From Heterocephalus glaber (lineage: Eukaryota; Chordata; Mammalia; Rodentia; Bathyergidae), in NCBI RefSeq assembly GCF_000247695.1, contig NW_004624730.1, forward strand, positions 26,925,812 through 26,989,811: a stretch of 64,000 bases of DNA, written 5' to 3'. Numbering within the stretch: position 1 is the stretch's first letter; each line of letters starts with the position of its first letter. A program made the position numbers and the translations under genes. Under the pieces are notes generated by a model. The model saw nothing but the letters and a program-made list of their open reading frames with translations. It did not search any database and was not told the DNA's origin. Below are positions 12,758 to 25,214 of the stretch, piece after piece.

Positions 12758-13414
12758 CTGGATTCTTACTGACAGCACCAGCCAAATCAATGACATTGTT
12801 ATGAACACCACCCTCCACATAAAGTTTGAATCAAATAACATTTTATCTCTCATTTACCCAGTTGATAAAAAAGATATTCTTCAAGCCTTTATATACAAAC
12901 TGCAAATAAAAGAACTAATGGATGTTTCATCATCAGAGCAAGCTCAGGGTGACCAGTGACACTCTGAGACAACAACCTTCAGGTACAGCCTACAAAGCAA
13001 ACAGTCCATTTCCTTGCTGGTTCTCCCAAAGAATGAGATATGTTCCCTGTGTATTTTCTCAAAGAGGGAAAAAAGTCTCACTTCTATTGTCATTCTTCTT
13101 AACTGTGACCAGAACACAAATCTAGACTTGGGAACAAGAGAAGTCATTAACACACACAAAGGCAGACAATAATTGTCCCAATCTAACTCAATCCACCCTG
13201 GCTCCCGTAACGGTAGCCTCATGCTTGCTAGGGAAAGCCAGAAAGCACTGCACTTACTATTTAAGTTTAAGCACCTTCTTTAAAATTACTTTTACTTATT
13301 TACTTACATATGTACTTGTTTTTATAGTCATAATAAAGTCTCTCTGCACTGGCTAACTTGTCCCCGGCCCCACACCCTTTCCTGCATAGTCCTGACTGCA
13401 CAGCAAGAGACAAA

Positions 13415-13520
13415 GTAATTTCTATTTTATAAATGAGGAAACTAGACCTTGCTGATATTACGTGAATTCACTGAGTGGCAGAGTCACGATTCAAACCAGA
13501 ATGTCTGACTACAAAACTCA
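13415..13520 (+). mobile_element. MIR relic
   Basis: ttttataaatgaggaaacta, then 'gagtggcagagtcacgattcaaacc', the MIR core and 3' part. Confidence 0.6.
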
Positions 13521-13635
13521 CGAGTACTCCCTATGATTGTGCTCTGTCACTGAAGACCAAGGAACCAATCTATCCATCCATCTGCATTATTTGGACACAG
13601 CCATTAAGCCCAGGTTTCTCCCTTTAAAGCAATAG

Positions 13636-13690
13636 AGGCAGGGTGGGGATGTAGCTCAATGGTGAAGCTCATGAGGCCCTGGCTCCTATA
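13636..13690 (+). mobile_element. ID-like fragment
   Basis: ggtggggatgtagctcaatg, then loss of the central part. It leads into a purine-rich simple repeat. Confidence 0.55.
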
Positions 13691-13815
13691 TCAGAGGAAG
13701 GCAGATAGGGAGAGAGGGAGGAAGAAAAAAGAAAAGTAAAGAAGAGAGGAAAGAAAAAAGATAGAGAAAGGAAGAAAGGAAGAAGGGGGGGAGAGAGAGA
13801 GAGAGAGAGAGAGGA
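13690..13815 (+). repeat. Purine-rich tract with (GA)n
   Basis: About 125 bp of almost pure G/A on the plus strand, ending in (GA)n at about 13790-13812. It could form triplex (H-DNA). Confidence 0.9.
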
Positions 13816-13869
13816 GCAGGCAGTACAGGGAAACTACCATTGGCAATGGTAGAAACCACTGAAAAGAAA

Positions 13870-14030
13870 ATTATTTTCCCCTTAAAATAAAAGTAATTTT
13901 CCAAAAGAAGTGACCCAAATGTCCACAAGGAGATAAACAGATCAACAAAATGAGGTCCATCTGTACAATGCAACATTATTTGGCCATGAGAGGAACGAAG
14001 CACATGGTACAATACGGATGAACCTTGAAG
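13870..14030 (+). mobile_element. Old L1 fragment
   Basis: Reads 'gacccaaatgtccacaaggagataaacagatcaacaaaatgaggtcc...' followed by gaaccttgaagccc, the typical end of mammalian L1 ORF2 and 3'UTR. Short and diverged. Confidence 0.5.
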
Positions 14031-14589
14031 CCCAGGTATAATGGCTGACCCTCACAGGGCTTAACCTGGCTGGCTTCCACAAGCCTGAAACAATCAAGTT
14101 ACACCCTATAGACCGTTGAGTGGGTTCAGGGCAGGCGAAGGTCCTAAAGGCTGAGAGGCTGGAGATGGGCCTACAGGGCAGGACAAACTGGACAGAGGAT
14201 GGACAAGATGAAAGGGCACTCCAGAAGGCAAAAGCACTGCCCAGCAACCTTGTTGGCACATGAGTTGGATAAGGAAGTAAATTTGGGTGAGCAGGGCAGG
14301 ATTCTGGGACTGGAGAGGATCAGAACCAGGCAGAAGGTCAGCCCTGTAAGATGGTACACCAGGAAGAGTTCTGCAGCAGGAAAGGAGGGGAAGATTAGCC
14401 CAGCTAATCTTGACGTACAAGAGAATGAAGTCTAAGGCCCAGGTGTTACAGTTCACAAAGGAATGACAGAGAAGCCTGAATGGAAAGGAAGGAAGGAAAG
14501 ATGAGATTCTGAAGGGGGAAAACAAAAAATGCCAACCATCAAAGCCTGTGGGAGGGAAAACAAGGACAGCCAGGGACTGATTGATTGAC

Positions 14590-14730
14590 TCTGGGCCCAG
14601 ACTACCTGGGCCTAAACCCTTTAAAGCATGTAACTTTAGTCATGTCATTTGAACACTCTCGGCCTCAGTTTTCTGAGTAAAGGGGTCAACATAAGTTTGT
14701 TATACAGTCGCTGGGATAATAAAGTGACAG
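14590..14730 (-). mobile_element. MIR relic
   Basis: 'ctgggcccagactacctggg', then tcggcctcagttttctgagt and 'aaaggggtcaacataag', which reads as an antisense MIR. Confidence 0.55.
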
Positions 14731-16096
14731 TGTGGGAACAATGCCTAGCACAGAGTGCATAGTATGACGTGTTCTGTTGGATAAACGTACATAAGTGCAT
14801 ACTAAGAGCTCCGTGACCCACTTCTAAAGACAACAACAGCAACAAGGAAGCCTCATTATCTCCCACCATAGCTTCCCTTTTCTCTGATTTTTCCCCATTT
14901 ATTCAACTGTAGGTTCTAGGAAAAATAGCCATGCTCCCTCCCCTCGAGGATGGGTCTTTTGAGAAAGAGACCAGAAAACAGAAAAAGGATTATCCCCTAC
15001 CAAAGCCCATGCACAATAAATGCTTGAACACCATGCTTGGTGACAAGCCCAAAGAACAAGCCAGGCTGGCAGGCTGGTGTGCCACAGGCAGGCACACAGC
15101 AGGCATTCTCAGGGGCGTGCACGCCTTCACTCACACCTGCTAAGCACAGACCCTTTTTGAGACCCAGGATCCATAAGCCTCTTCCCTGGCCTGCTCCCTA
15201 GCAGGACGCCCTCCATGCCTGTCCCTCACATCGCAAAGCAGTCTTGAGGCCAAACCTGGCATTGACAGTGCTGGCCAAAAACCTCTGAAAGTGCTTGAAG
15301 ATAGGAGAGGAAAGGTGAGACCCTTGTCTTCCCGGCATGGGAGGGGGGATACATTCTGTGACCCGAATCAAACCCGGCGGGCACAGACCATAGGCACAGA
15401 GTTGTGCTGCACCCTCACCCCCATGTGCTTGTGACTGTGTCCACAGCGGCTCCCAAAAGTGTGGGCATACAATGCTCTGGGGACCAATATTTCAAATACA
15501 TTTAAACTATCATGCAGAAACAATGTATTTTTAGTAAATGGACTTGTTGAGTCTCATTTCTTTGGATAATTACTAAAAATCTCCCTTGAAAATGATAAAA
15601 AGCTCAAACGAAACAAGAATTCAATTTATATTAAAATAACACTCCTGTTACTAAGCAAACAGGTAAATAAACTGTAGTATAGCCACACAATGGAATAATA
15701 CATTTAGTAATCTCTAGCTACTGTCATGGAAAAAAAGCATGTTTGATGTTGGGAGAGGGGACGGGAAGGCTGTGAAAGCACAATGTGTGGGGGAAAAGAA
15801 TCTGAACTACAGGTTTCTCCGTGCGCAGGTCTAAAGGACAGGACCAGAACCAAGAAGGGGTGCACCTGCTGGGGAGATGAGAAGGACCAGGGACAGAGAG
15901 GCTGTCGTTTGGGCCAGATGTCTAAAAGTAAGCATTCATCCATGCACAACTTGAGTAATTTTTTAAAATTAAAAAAAAATGTTGCATTGAAATATGTCGT
16001 CATTTATGAGTAAAACTAGTTTATAATTTTAAACTCTTCTCTTTATTCTGGTCAAAAGGGGATACCCTCAACTACGTCATCAGCCCCTTTTGTATT

Positions 16097-16222
16097 TTTA
16101 TTTTTTATTTCAACGCAGGGTCTCACTAAGTTGGTAATTGGCCCGGGCTGTGCTTGAACTTTGGCGCCTCCTGCCTTTGCCTCCCTCCCTCCCGGATTAC
16201 AGGCATGTGCCACCACGCCTGG
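16097..16222 (-). mobile_element. B1 SINE
   Basis: cagggtctcactaag to caccacgcctggc; GC-rich, diverged middle. Confidence 0.85.
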
Positions 16223-16917
16223 CATTTTCCTGCTCCTCTGAGATCTGAAAAGATAAGCCTTATGAAATCTGTGTGACCTTAAAGGTCATGTAAAGAATAA
16301 CAGAGCTCAAGTCAAATTTTAAAATGAAGATATTAATAATGAATAGGTGGTTCAGAATCCAATGATCCTAGGAGAATAATTTCTCCTGGGTTAATCTGGC
16401 TCAATTTCCTTTCAATTTTGTTTGTGGATGAGGTGATCCCATTCAGAATGGATCTGAGGCTATGCTTAAATACTTGTGACTAACTAGTTCCTCTGACATC
16501 TCTGTACTCACTACTGACACAGTTAATCTGCTTAATTACAGTTTTGTTGAGATCTCAAATTCCCCTATTACTCTGCATCCTGAAAAATCCTTTGAAACCT
16601 AAGCAGCCTGCTCTACTTCTGAAGGTTATAATCCCGGACCATCTGAATGGGGTAGGGTGGTGCATTTTTACTGAGTATAATGTGGAAATGAATATAATCA
16701 ATGTGGAATAAATGAATATAATGGATTATTCCCAGCTATTTTTGCCTTCTTGGATCATCACTGTCCTGTGTGAGGAAGTGATTTCTTATAATTTATGGTT
16801 AAACTAAGAAGTCAAATACAAAGAATAGAATATATTCCAAAGTGAAATACATTTTATAATTACCTACTATGCTAAGTACAGTGGTACACAGTATGAACTC
16901 AATAAATATATACTGGC

Positions 16918-16992
16918 GTGGCCCGGGGATTTAGCTCAGTGGTTCCACCGCCTGCTTCGAAAGCACGAGGACCCGAGTTTGATCCCCAGCAC

Positions 16993-17023
<31 letters not shown>

Positions 17024-17206
17024 GATTAGCTGGGTGTGGTGGCTCACACCTGTGATCCCAGCATTCTCAGGAGGCTGAGGCAGGAAGATCACAGTGAGTT
17101 CAAAGCCAGCCTGAATTACATAGTGAAGCCCTGTCTCAAAAAACAAGCAAACAAACAAAAACATGAGCAGATGAGTGGACAAAATGTTTAAAAAAAAAAA
17201 AGAAAT
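16918..17206 (+). mobile_element. ID followed by B1 within one target-site duplication
   Basis: ID (16920-17009) with an A-rich tail, then B1 (17024-17150), then another A run. The outer flanks share atatatactggc (left copy ends 16917, right copy ends 17219). Either the B1 entered the ID tail or the pair moved as one unit. Confidence 0.8.
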
Positions 17207-18145
17207 AATATATACTGGCATGTTGCATAGGAAAGAATCACCAAATGATCTAAATAATGAAGAAGTTTTTAAAAATCATTTACACTTCTTTCAAAAAATA
17301 TTAACTGAACCCCTACTGTGTGTGCCAGGCTTTGGATCAGGGACTGGGGAAGTACAAGCAAGTAAAATTTTATTCTTGTCCTAAGAAAATAAAGCATAAC
17401 CATTCTCTATCAGGGAAAACAGTCAAAGGTTATCTATTATTTCTAAATTCAATTTCAAAGGAAATTTGAATGGTTACATCTAATCTAAAAGTATCCATTT
17501 CTACCTCTGACCCACCTAGGGGCATTTATTATTTCAACAGCATGTTCAGAATCAGCACTGATCTCAAATATTCACTAGGAAGTATGTAATGAGCAAGAAC
17601 AACAACACTACACCAGGGCCATATTCTCAGAGCTGACAAACTGGCGAAATGAAATAAACCCATTCTTTTAACAATAAGCCTTACACAACATTTTAATGGG
17701 CAATAGAAAAGATTAAGTACCAATTACCCTACAGATTAAAGTACAATGGAGATCTGGAGTAGGAGGAGATTCCTCCTTGCTGGTTGGTCCAATAAGGTGC
17801 TTGAGAGATGAAGTTGGCTAAATCGTAACAGAACAACTACAGAGCTGAAGGATATTCCAGGCAGGTGAGGGAAATATACACTCTTCTCTTAATCAAAAAT
17901 CCAAGGAGAAGCAGCAACTCTGTATGAAGTATGTGGCTGCCATGAACATAAAATGGAGAGAAAACTAGACAAGCTATATTTATGGTGCTTTCTTCAGGCC
18001 TGTTTATTAACAGGTTCCAAAAAAAAAAAAAAAATCATCCACTGTTATGTCCACATAGGCTCTGACATGAAAGTGACTGACTGGAAAAAGAAACAAGCCC
18101 CCAAGCAGAGTATAATTCCCTGACACTTGTTTCTGTTGTTGTTGG

Positions 18146-18292
18146 GTTTTTTTTAGACAGAGTCTCACTATTTAGTTCAGGCTGACTTTACAAACTCACT
18201 ATTAAGCCCAGACTGGCGTTGAACTCAGTGATCCTCCTGCCTCAGTGCCTCCTGAGTGCTGGGATCACAGGTGTGCGCCACCACACCCAGCT
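18146..18292 (-). mobile_element. B1 SINE with internal duplication
   Basis: gacagagtctcacta, two 'caggctgac/ccagactgg' blocks, ccaccacacccagct. Confidence 0.88.
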
Positions 18293-18303
18293 ACCACTTG
18301 TAT

Positions 18304-18388
18304 TTTTTTTTTTGGTACCGGGGATCGAACTCGGATCTTTGCGCCTGCATAGCAGGCAGCGAAACCACTGAGCTAAATCACCAGCCCA
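18304..18388 (-). mobile_element. ID SINE
   Basis: T run, ggtaccggggatcgaactcg, gctaaatcaccagccc. Duplicated flank accacttgtattttt. It inserted next to the B1. Confidence 0.93.
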
Positions 18389-18949
18389 ACCACTTGTATT
18401 TTTAAAGAGTTCATATGAAGGGCAATGACTTCTGCATAAAACTAGCTCTTGACTTTGGACTCTTAACCAAATATTAAAAATGATTCCTTGCTTCTTCTTC
18501 TTCTTCTTCTCTCCCCCCACCCCCATATTTCTTTTCTCTTTTTTTCTCTCTCAGTACAAGTTAAAAAAAAAAAAAAATCAATGCCACAAGTCTGTACATT
18601 TAAATGCAGCCCACATGACATTTCCTTCGCATTTAATTGCTTCCATACAATTTATATCCGCTAGTCACGCTAGACCCCAGATTATTAAACATGCTCTTTT
18701 ACAAAGAAGCCCTTGTCTTATAATAACCCCCATAAGCAAAGTTCAGGAATTATGGGCAAGACCCAGCCAGCTGACGGATGAAACAAACAGGTTTTAAAAT
18801 TCACCCAAAGCAGACTTCGAGCAGAAAGCAACTCAAAGCCAGCCACTCTAGCATCAAGCTTGAGAGCAAAACTCTGAAGCAGTGACTCAAATGAAGCAAA
18901 GTTGGTATCTCCACACATCAGCAAGTCTGCAACCCATCGGCTTTAACTC

Positions 18950-19796
18950 TTTAAGGAATGCACCCAAGAGAGGTACAACTGGGTCAAATAGAATTTCCAT
19001 TTTTAGTTTTTTGAGGAATCTCCATACACATTTTTATAGTGGAGTACTGGTTTACATCCCCACCAACAATGTAAGAGGGTTCCCTTTCCCCCACAGCCTC
19101 AATAGCATTTGTGTTTGTTGCTGCTGCTGCTGTTTTTGTTGTTGTGTGGTTTTTTGTTGTTGGGTGGTTCTGTTTCTATTGTGTGCTTTTGTTTTACTTT
19201 ATTGGTATATGCTTGGTCATTTTCCATCTCCTTTCCTCCGCTCCTTTCCCTTACTCCTTCCCCTTTCCCGATCCCCTTCTCCATCTCCAAAAAGTCTGCC
19301 ACCCTGTTTCATACTATACTGACATATGCACACTCATGTTTACAGCAGTGCAATTAAAAAAAAAAATTAACTACGCTCTAGAAACAGCCTAGATGCATAA
19401 ACAAACTGAAAATGTGGTATCTCTACACAATGGAATACTCTTCAGCCAGAGAAGAACAAAATCAGGTCATTTGCAAGAAAATGGATGGAACTTGAGACCA
19501 TCATAATAACTGAGATAAAACACAGAAAGTTAGATATTGCATTGTTTCTCTTATATGAAAAACCTAAATGATAAATATATAACAGTAAGATAAAGATGAG
19601 ATGGAAAGAAATTAAAAAAGACTTTTTGGAGATGCAGAAAGGATCAGGGAGAGAGGAGGGAAGGATAAAAGAGGTTAAAAGAACTGAAAATAATCAAGAT
19701 ATGCTATATACATGTACCAATTCCCCCAAATGAATGTAACTAGTAATGTATGTATTGTAAACATACGCTAATAATAAAAAGAAGAAAATTAAAGCA
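18950..19796. mobile_element. Rearranged L1 3' region (antisense then sense)
   Basis: 18950-19105 is antisense to the late ORF2 sequence also seen in the L1 at 25580-25690. 19305-19796 is in sense orientation, from late ORF2 to a 3'UTR with an A-rich end. Between them are TTG-rich and pyrimidine-rich DNA and more antisense 3'UTR-like sequence. AAAAAGTCTGCCA recurs near 19290 and 19797, a possible target duplication for the sense part. A 5' inversion or two insertions could explain the layout. Confidence 0.6.
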
Positions 19797-19979
19797 AAAA
19801 AGTCTGCCATCAGATACTTCATCTTTGGTCCACAATGAATAGTCACCATGCAATGCCACCTAAAGTCACTCAGTTAGTTACATTCTTTCTAGTCACCCTA
19901 TTTCAAAAAATTCTAGTCGTTACCTACAAAACTGCTCTTTACAAATACTTTCAAATGAATAAATTGTTTTACCTTATTC

Positions 19980-20128
19980 TTTTTCTTTGTTTGAAGGCAG
20001 GATCTCCCTCTATCATAGGCTGGCTTTAAACTCACTATGTATCACAGGCTGGACTCAAACTTGCAGTGATTCTCCTGCCTCAGCCTCTCAAGTGATGAGA
20101 TTATGTACATGCGCCAACATGCCAGGCT
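19980..20128 (-). mobile_element. B1 SINE with internal duplication
   Basis: aaggcaggatctccc, then two 'aggctgg' blocks and gccaacatgccaggc. Confidence 0.85.
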
Positions 20129-20787
20129 TTTCCTCATTATTCTGAGTAGACTAAAGTTACCTCTTCTATCCTCCTGCAACAACAAGGCAGTATTTCTGGT
20201 CTTGTCTTGTACTGAAGGACATCTACAACATCTCAAGGTCTTTATAAACACATATTTCTGGACACTTGGATTTATCCCAACAGCTCTTCCCCAAGCCCCC
20301 AGAAGTTCACCTTTGATCTGTTACGCCTGCAAAGGAGTACATGAGTTCTTGGATCTCCTTCATTCACACAGCCTACTTTTCACAAGAATTATGCCTACTT
20401 TTCTTACAAAATCCTTCTACACAACATTTTTTGCCTTCTCCACTCCTCTGGTAGGTGCCTCCACAACAGGAGAAAATTCTTAAAACAACTTTTAATTCTA
20501 CTCAGTCTCTTCTCATGTTCAAAGCCCATTCAGGACAAAAGCAAAGCAACCTGAACCACTTACCAGATCCACATAGTCACATCTTAGAGAATTTATTAAA
20601 ATTTCTATAATTTCTCCCTTAGCTGGTTTTCATAAACCAATGATTTTGTTCACTAATAAATGTGAGAATGAATACAGACGGTAGAAGGATATAATATGTC
20701 ATCCCAGTTCTTAGAAACTAGCAGATGAAAGCATTTTACTGAGAGCCAATAAACTACTTTTGGTCTATTATAATTTTTAAAAATTCC

Positions 20788-20917
20788 TAGCCGGGCATGG
20801 TAGCACACGCCTATAATCTCACACTTGGGAGGCTGAGGCAGGAAGATCACTGCAAGTTCGAGGCCATCCTGAGCTACACAGTGAGACCTTGTCTCAAAAA
20901 AAACAAAAATAAAAATC
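20788..20917 (+). mobile_element. B1 SINE
   Basis: tagccgggcatggtagcaca to gagaccttgtctc plus an A tail. Flanks aaaaattccta / aaaaatccta. Confidence 0.93.
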
Positions 20918-21894
20918 CTAAGCTATCAGTAAAAATGGCCACTGGTGTCTTCTTTTTTACTTGCTACACAGATATAGTGTTTATTGTAAAAGCCCAGATA
21001 GAGATGGACATATTTGGAGTCATAATATTTTATGAATCTAGTCACTGGCAAATCAAACAAAAATAAGGTTTTTAAAATGTTCATTTAGAAGTTCATATTG
21101 ACATTTTGGAAATAAAAGCCTATTTTAATGACATTTGATATTATTAATATTATGCAGTGTCCTTTTATCTTCTCCTACAACATAACATTTTTGTTTTAGT
21201 CTTGGCAGGCATTACTCTCACTGTACAAAACAAACACTGTTTTAAAAACCCATTTGTAATAAGTGTCAGTAAATGTGATCTCTCACTTCAGTGGAGGCAG
21301 CCCTAAGGCATCAGTTTATATCTTCAAGCTCACGCGGAGTTTATAAAACTTTTTCAGCAGCACTCAAGCTTAGGCTCCATAAGATCTCTACCAGTCACCA
21401 AGATGCTTACCAGGCCACAAAAGGTCCTTCCAAGAACTCTAAAAACTTAACCTGCTATTGACGATTTGCTTCAAGCTGAGCATGAACAATGAGCTTTAAT
21501 TAGCCAGACTGGACCCTTATTCACACATCTGAAGTAAAGTGGACACTGCAATATGTGTACACTGGGTAATCTGAGACCTTTATGGTTTTCAACCAATTAA
21601 CTAGAGCTGGCCAATTATTAGTGACTTGTTCATTATAGCTAATAGTTTTTTAAAAGGCTGTGCTGCTCCAACACTTGCTCTACTCACCTGGCAGTTTCAG
21701 GCAAAAACTTCAACAATTTGGGATCTTTAAAATAATTTCTTTAATGTTGGCACTCCAAATTATTCATACTGACCCTACAGTGGACCCTTGACTTGGGAAC
21801 TCAATTGGTTCCCGAGGGCTAGCTGTAACTCAAGTTAATACAGCTGAGATCTAGATGTTTACCTAGGTACATGCTATAGATAACAAGAGCCAAG
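20918..21894. other. WWTR1: Unique intronic sequence with homeobox-like motif cluster
   Basis: Repeat-free. 21480-21660 has clustered TAATTA-type motifs (TTAATTAG, CAATTAAC, CAATTATTAG, GCTAATAG), and a CACCTG E-box lies at 21685-21690. A candidate enhancer by composition only. Confidence 0.35.
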
Positions 21895-21981
21895 GGCAAG
21901 GGATTTAGCTCAGTGGTTTCGCTGCCTGCTGCGCAAGCGCAAGGACCTGAGTTCGATCTCCGGTATCAAAAGAAAAAAAAG
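21895..21981 (+). mobile_element. ID SINE
   Basis: aagggatttagctcagtgg to gagttcgatctccggta plus an A-rich tail. Confidence 0.93.
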
Positions 21982-22415
21982 AGGCAGATGAATCTTCCAT
22001 TATCCTAATTAACCCAAGTTGTTCGAATGTCAGGCTGGTCGTAACTTGAGGGTCCAGTGTGTACGCTACTCTCCCCTACTATAAGTATCTGTTAATAATT
22101 ACTGACTACTCAGTGGTTATAAAACTGTAAGCAACAGGCACAAACACAAAGAACAATGGCTCTACTGTGTACAGATTGGCTTGAAACTCTCAGATCTTCA
22201 TTGAGGACTCAGCTTTCCAAAGCTGTGCCAAAGCACAACCCTTGTCATCTTCAGCAGAAATGCAATATCAATAAATAACTCAGGCTGAACTTCTCTTAGA
22301 CTATAGATAGGATAACTAAAACTATTTTTTTAAACCTAAGAAAAAAAGAGATTACATATTTATAATATATTTGGTTACACTTTAACTCAAAGTAACTGAT
22401 CCTTTCTCCATTCCT

Positions 22416-22541
22416 TTTTTCCTTTTCTTTTTGAGACAGAATCTCACTATATAGCCCAGGCTGGCTTTGAGCTCTTGACGATCCTCTTTCCTCAGCCTGC
22501 CAAATGCTGGGATGACAGGCATGTGCCACCAGCTCAGCTCC
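22416..22541 (-). mobile_element. B1 SINE
   Basis: tttgagacagaatctcacta to catgtgccaccagctcag. Confidence 0.88.
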
Positions 22542-23841
22542 ACTCCTTTCTTTCAAGTTGTCCTACAATATAGCTTTTTTATGTTAAAATGTACAAGTAG
22601 TAAAATATGTTAGTTGATATAATTAGGTATCAAAAATCCACATCTATTTGCCTGAAGTTCCATATATAGGCTTGCTTTTCAAACAATACAAAAAACAAAA
22701 ACCCGTAAAAGTACAGACAATTGCACTAGAGAACGTGTCTTTAGAAAACAGTAATGTATGAGCAACATTCTTTTATGGTTCTTAATCCCTCCTACTAGAT
22801 TTACATGTTTACACAAATCCCAAACCTATAACAAGGCCACCAGGTGCTTCTAAATGAGCAAAATGCAATAGAAGAGCACTTTAAGTACAAGTTTGAACTA
22901 TAAAATGTATCCAAACTGATACTAATTTGATAAAATCAAATATGGCTTCAAAAGTTTACCTGCATTAATCCCAGAGTCCCCATTGCCAGGGATCAGTCAG
23001 TTCTGGCAAACAGAAACAAAGATAGGAAAGATAAGCAGTTATCTGAAACTGAAGTTACACAATATTCTGAACCATGAATTTTTAACTGGTACTCTCCAGA
23101 CATAATCTGCTATTTTTATAGCTATAATTTAGCATGATGTGGCCCAGCAATAACAGCACTATGTGTTAAAAATTGTAATAAATATTTTACCACAGTGAGA
23201 TTGTAATTTTCCTCATAAAAAGTGATTGTCATATCAATTAGTATATATTTTTACACAAATCTCCCAACTTATCTTGGTTAGTTTTAAAACACTGATTTCA
23301 GGCCCCGTTTTATTAGGATGTTTATATAAGCAAATGTGTGGTCCTTCTCCACAGCATTAAACTTACAAAATAAGAGTTGCTCCTTGGCAATACAGACTAT
23401 ACAGGAACTTGCGGGACTGTATGGGAACATGTTGTCCACACCTCTCTAATCGAGATTCTTACTTTCTTCACTTTTCCTTTTCCAAAACTAAATTACTAAA
23501 TTATGATATAACTTAGTGCCTCAGACTTCTACCTCTGTCCTACCCCAGGAAAGAAAGTGCCCTTCCCAGACATGTTTCAGCTCTCACCTTCCTTGACCCC
23601 TGAGAAGCACACCACACAGTGAACCATCCCTCATTCCAGAAACACTCTCCCCTGGCTTCCTGTGCCACTTTCTGGATGTCGTCCTACCTCTCTGGCACCC
23701 CAACAAGGCTTTACACCCCCCATAAGCATCTGACTCTGTTTTTTGCAGACGCCAATCGACAGCTACACTCTACTTGGTCCTCAGCAGACACAGAGACTAA
23801 GTGTGCCATGGTTCTCTCAGCCAAAACAACTGACAGTGCCA

Positions 23842-23926
23842 TTTTTTTTTGGTACCGGGGATCAGACTTGGGACCTTGAACTAGCAAGGCAGGCAGTGGC
23901 ACCACTGAGCTAAATCCCCGGCCCCC
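23842..23926 (-). mobile_element. ID SINE
   Basis: T run, ggtaccggggatcagactt, gctaaatccccggccc. Duplicated flank gtgccatttt. Confidence 0.93.
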
Positions 23927-24748
23927 AACTGGTGCCATTTTAAAGATCAAGTCATTCCATGATACTCTACATAGAAGACCCCAAAACTCCATCAAAAGAC
24001 TTTTAGATTTGATAACCAAATTCAGTGGCGTAGCTGGATACAAAGTCAACACTCAAAAGTCAATAGCCTTCCTGTACACAAATAATACTCACAGAGAGAG
24101 AAATAATCCCTTTCACAATAGCATCCAAAAGAATGAAAGATCTAGGAATCAATCTAATGAAGGCAGTAAAAGACCTCTACATTGAAAACTATAGTACTCT
24201 GAAAAAGGAGATTGAAGAGGATATCAGAAAATGGAAAGTTATCCCTTGTTCTTGGGTAGGAAGAACCAATATAGTGAAAATGGCCATATTTCCAAAATTG
24301 TTATACAGATTCAATGCAATCTCAAACAAAATCCCAATAGCATATCTCACAGAATTAGAAAAAACAATCGTAAAATTCATTGAAACCAAAAGAGACCTAG
24401 CATAGCAAAAGCAATTCTGGCTAACAAAGGCAAAGCAGAGGGTATCACAATCCCTGACTCTAAATTACAGTACAAAGCTACAATGTTAAAAACAGCACGG
24501 TACTGGCAAAAGAACAGACCTGAGGATCAATAGAACAGACCAGAGGATGAAGAAACAACTCTAGACATATTCAACCACCTTATCTTTGACAAAGGAGCTA
24601 AACACCTTCACTGGAAGGATAGCCTCTTTATTAAATGGTGCTGGAAAAACTGGCTTTCCCCATGCCGAAGGTTGAAACTAGGCCCATATCTTTCCCCATG
24701 AACTAACCTAAAATCGAAACGGATCAAAGATTTAAATATTAAAACAGA

Positions 24749-24839
24749 GGGCTGGTGATTTAGCTCAGTGGTTCTGCTGTCTGCCTTTCAAGCGCAAGGA
24801 CCTGAGTTCGATCCCCTGTACCAAAAAAAAAAAAAAAAA
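24749..24839 (+). mobile_element. ID SINE nested in L1
   Basis: ggctggtgatttagctcag to ctgtacc plus an A tail, within L1 ORF2. Confidence 0.93.
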
Positions 24840-24923
24840 GAATGAGAAACTAAATATAAAACAGAACCACTAAATCTGCTGGAAGAGAGAATAGTTAGAA
24901 CACTTAAGGACATAGGAGTAGGC

Positions 24924-25014
24924 TTGGGCTGGGGATTTAGCTCAGTGGTTGTGGCGCCTGCCTCGCAAGCACAAGGTCCCAAGTTCGATCCCCAGTACCA
25001 AAAAAAAAAAAAAA
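24924..25014 (+). mobile_element. ID SINE nested in L1
   Basis: ttgggctggggatttagctc to cagtacc plus an A tail. Duplicated flank aggagtaggc. Confidence 0.95.
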
Positions 25015-25112
25015 GAGGAGTAGGCAAAGACTTGGTGAACAAAACCCAGACCTCACGGGAAATACTACAAAGAATCAACAACTGGGACCTCATCTTATTA
25101 AAAAGCTTTTTT

Positions 25113-25214
25113 TTCTTAAACATTTATTCTTTTTTTTTTTGGTACCGGGGATCGAACTCGGGTCCTTGCACTTGCGTAGCAGGTGGTGAAACCACTGAGC
25201 TAAATCCCCGGCCC
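25113..25214 (-). mobile_element. ID SINE nested in L1
   Basis: T-rich tail, ggtaccggggatcgaactcg, gctaaatccccggccc. Duplicated flank ttaaaaagctttt. Confidence 0.93.

Noticed and set aside
18882..19392. Open frames rich in Cys/Val/Phe near 19.1 kb
   Set aside because: They arise from TTG/TGC simple repeats and pyrimidine-rich antisense L1 sequence.
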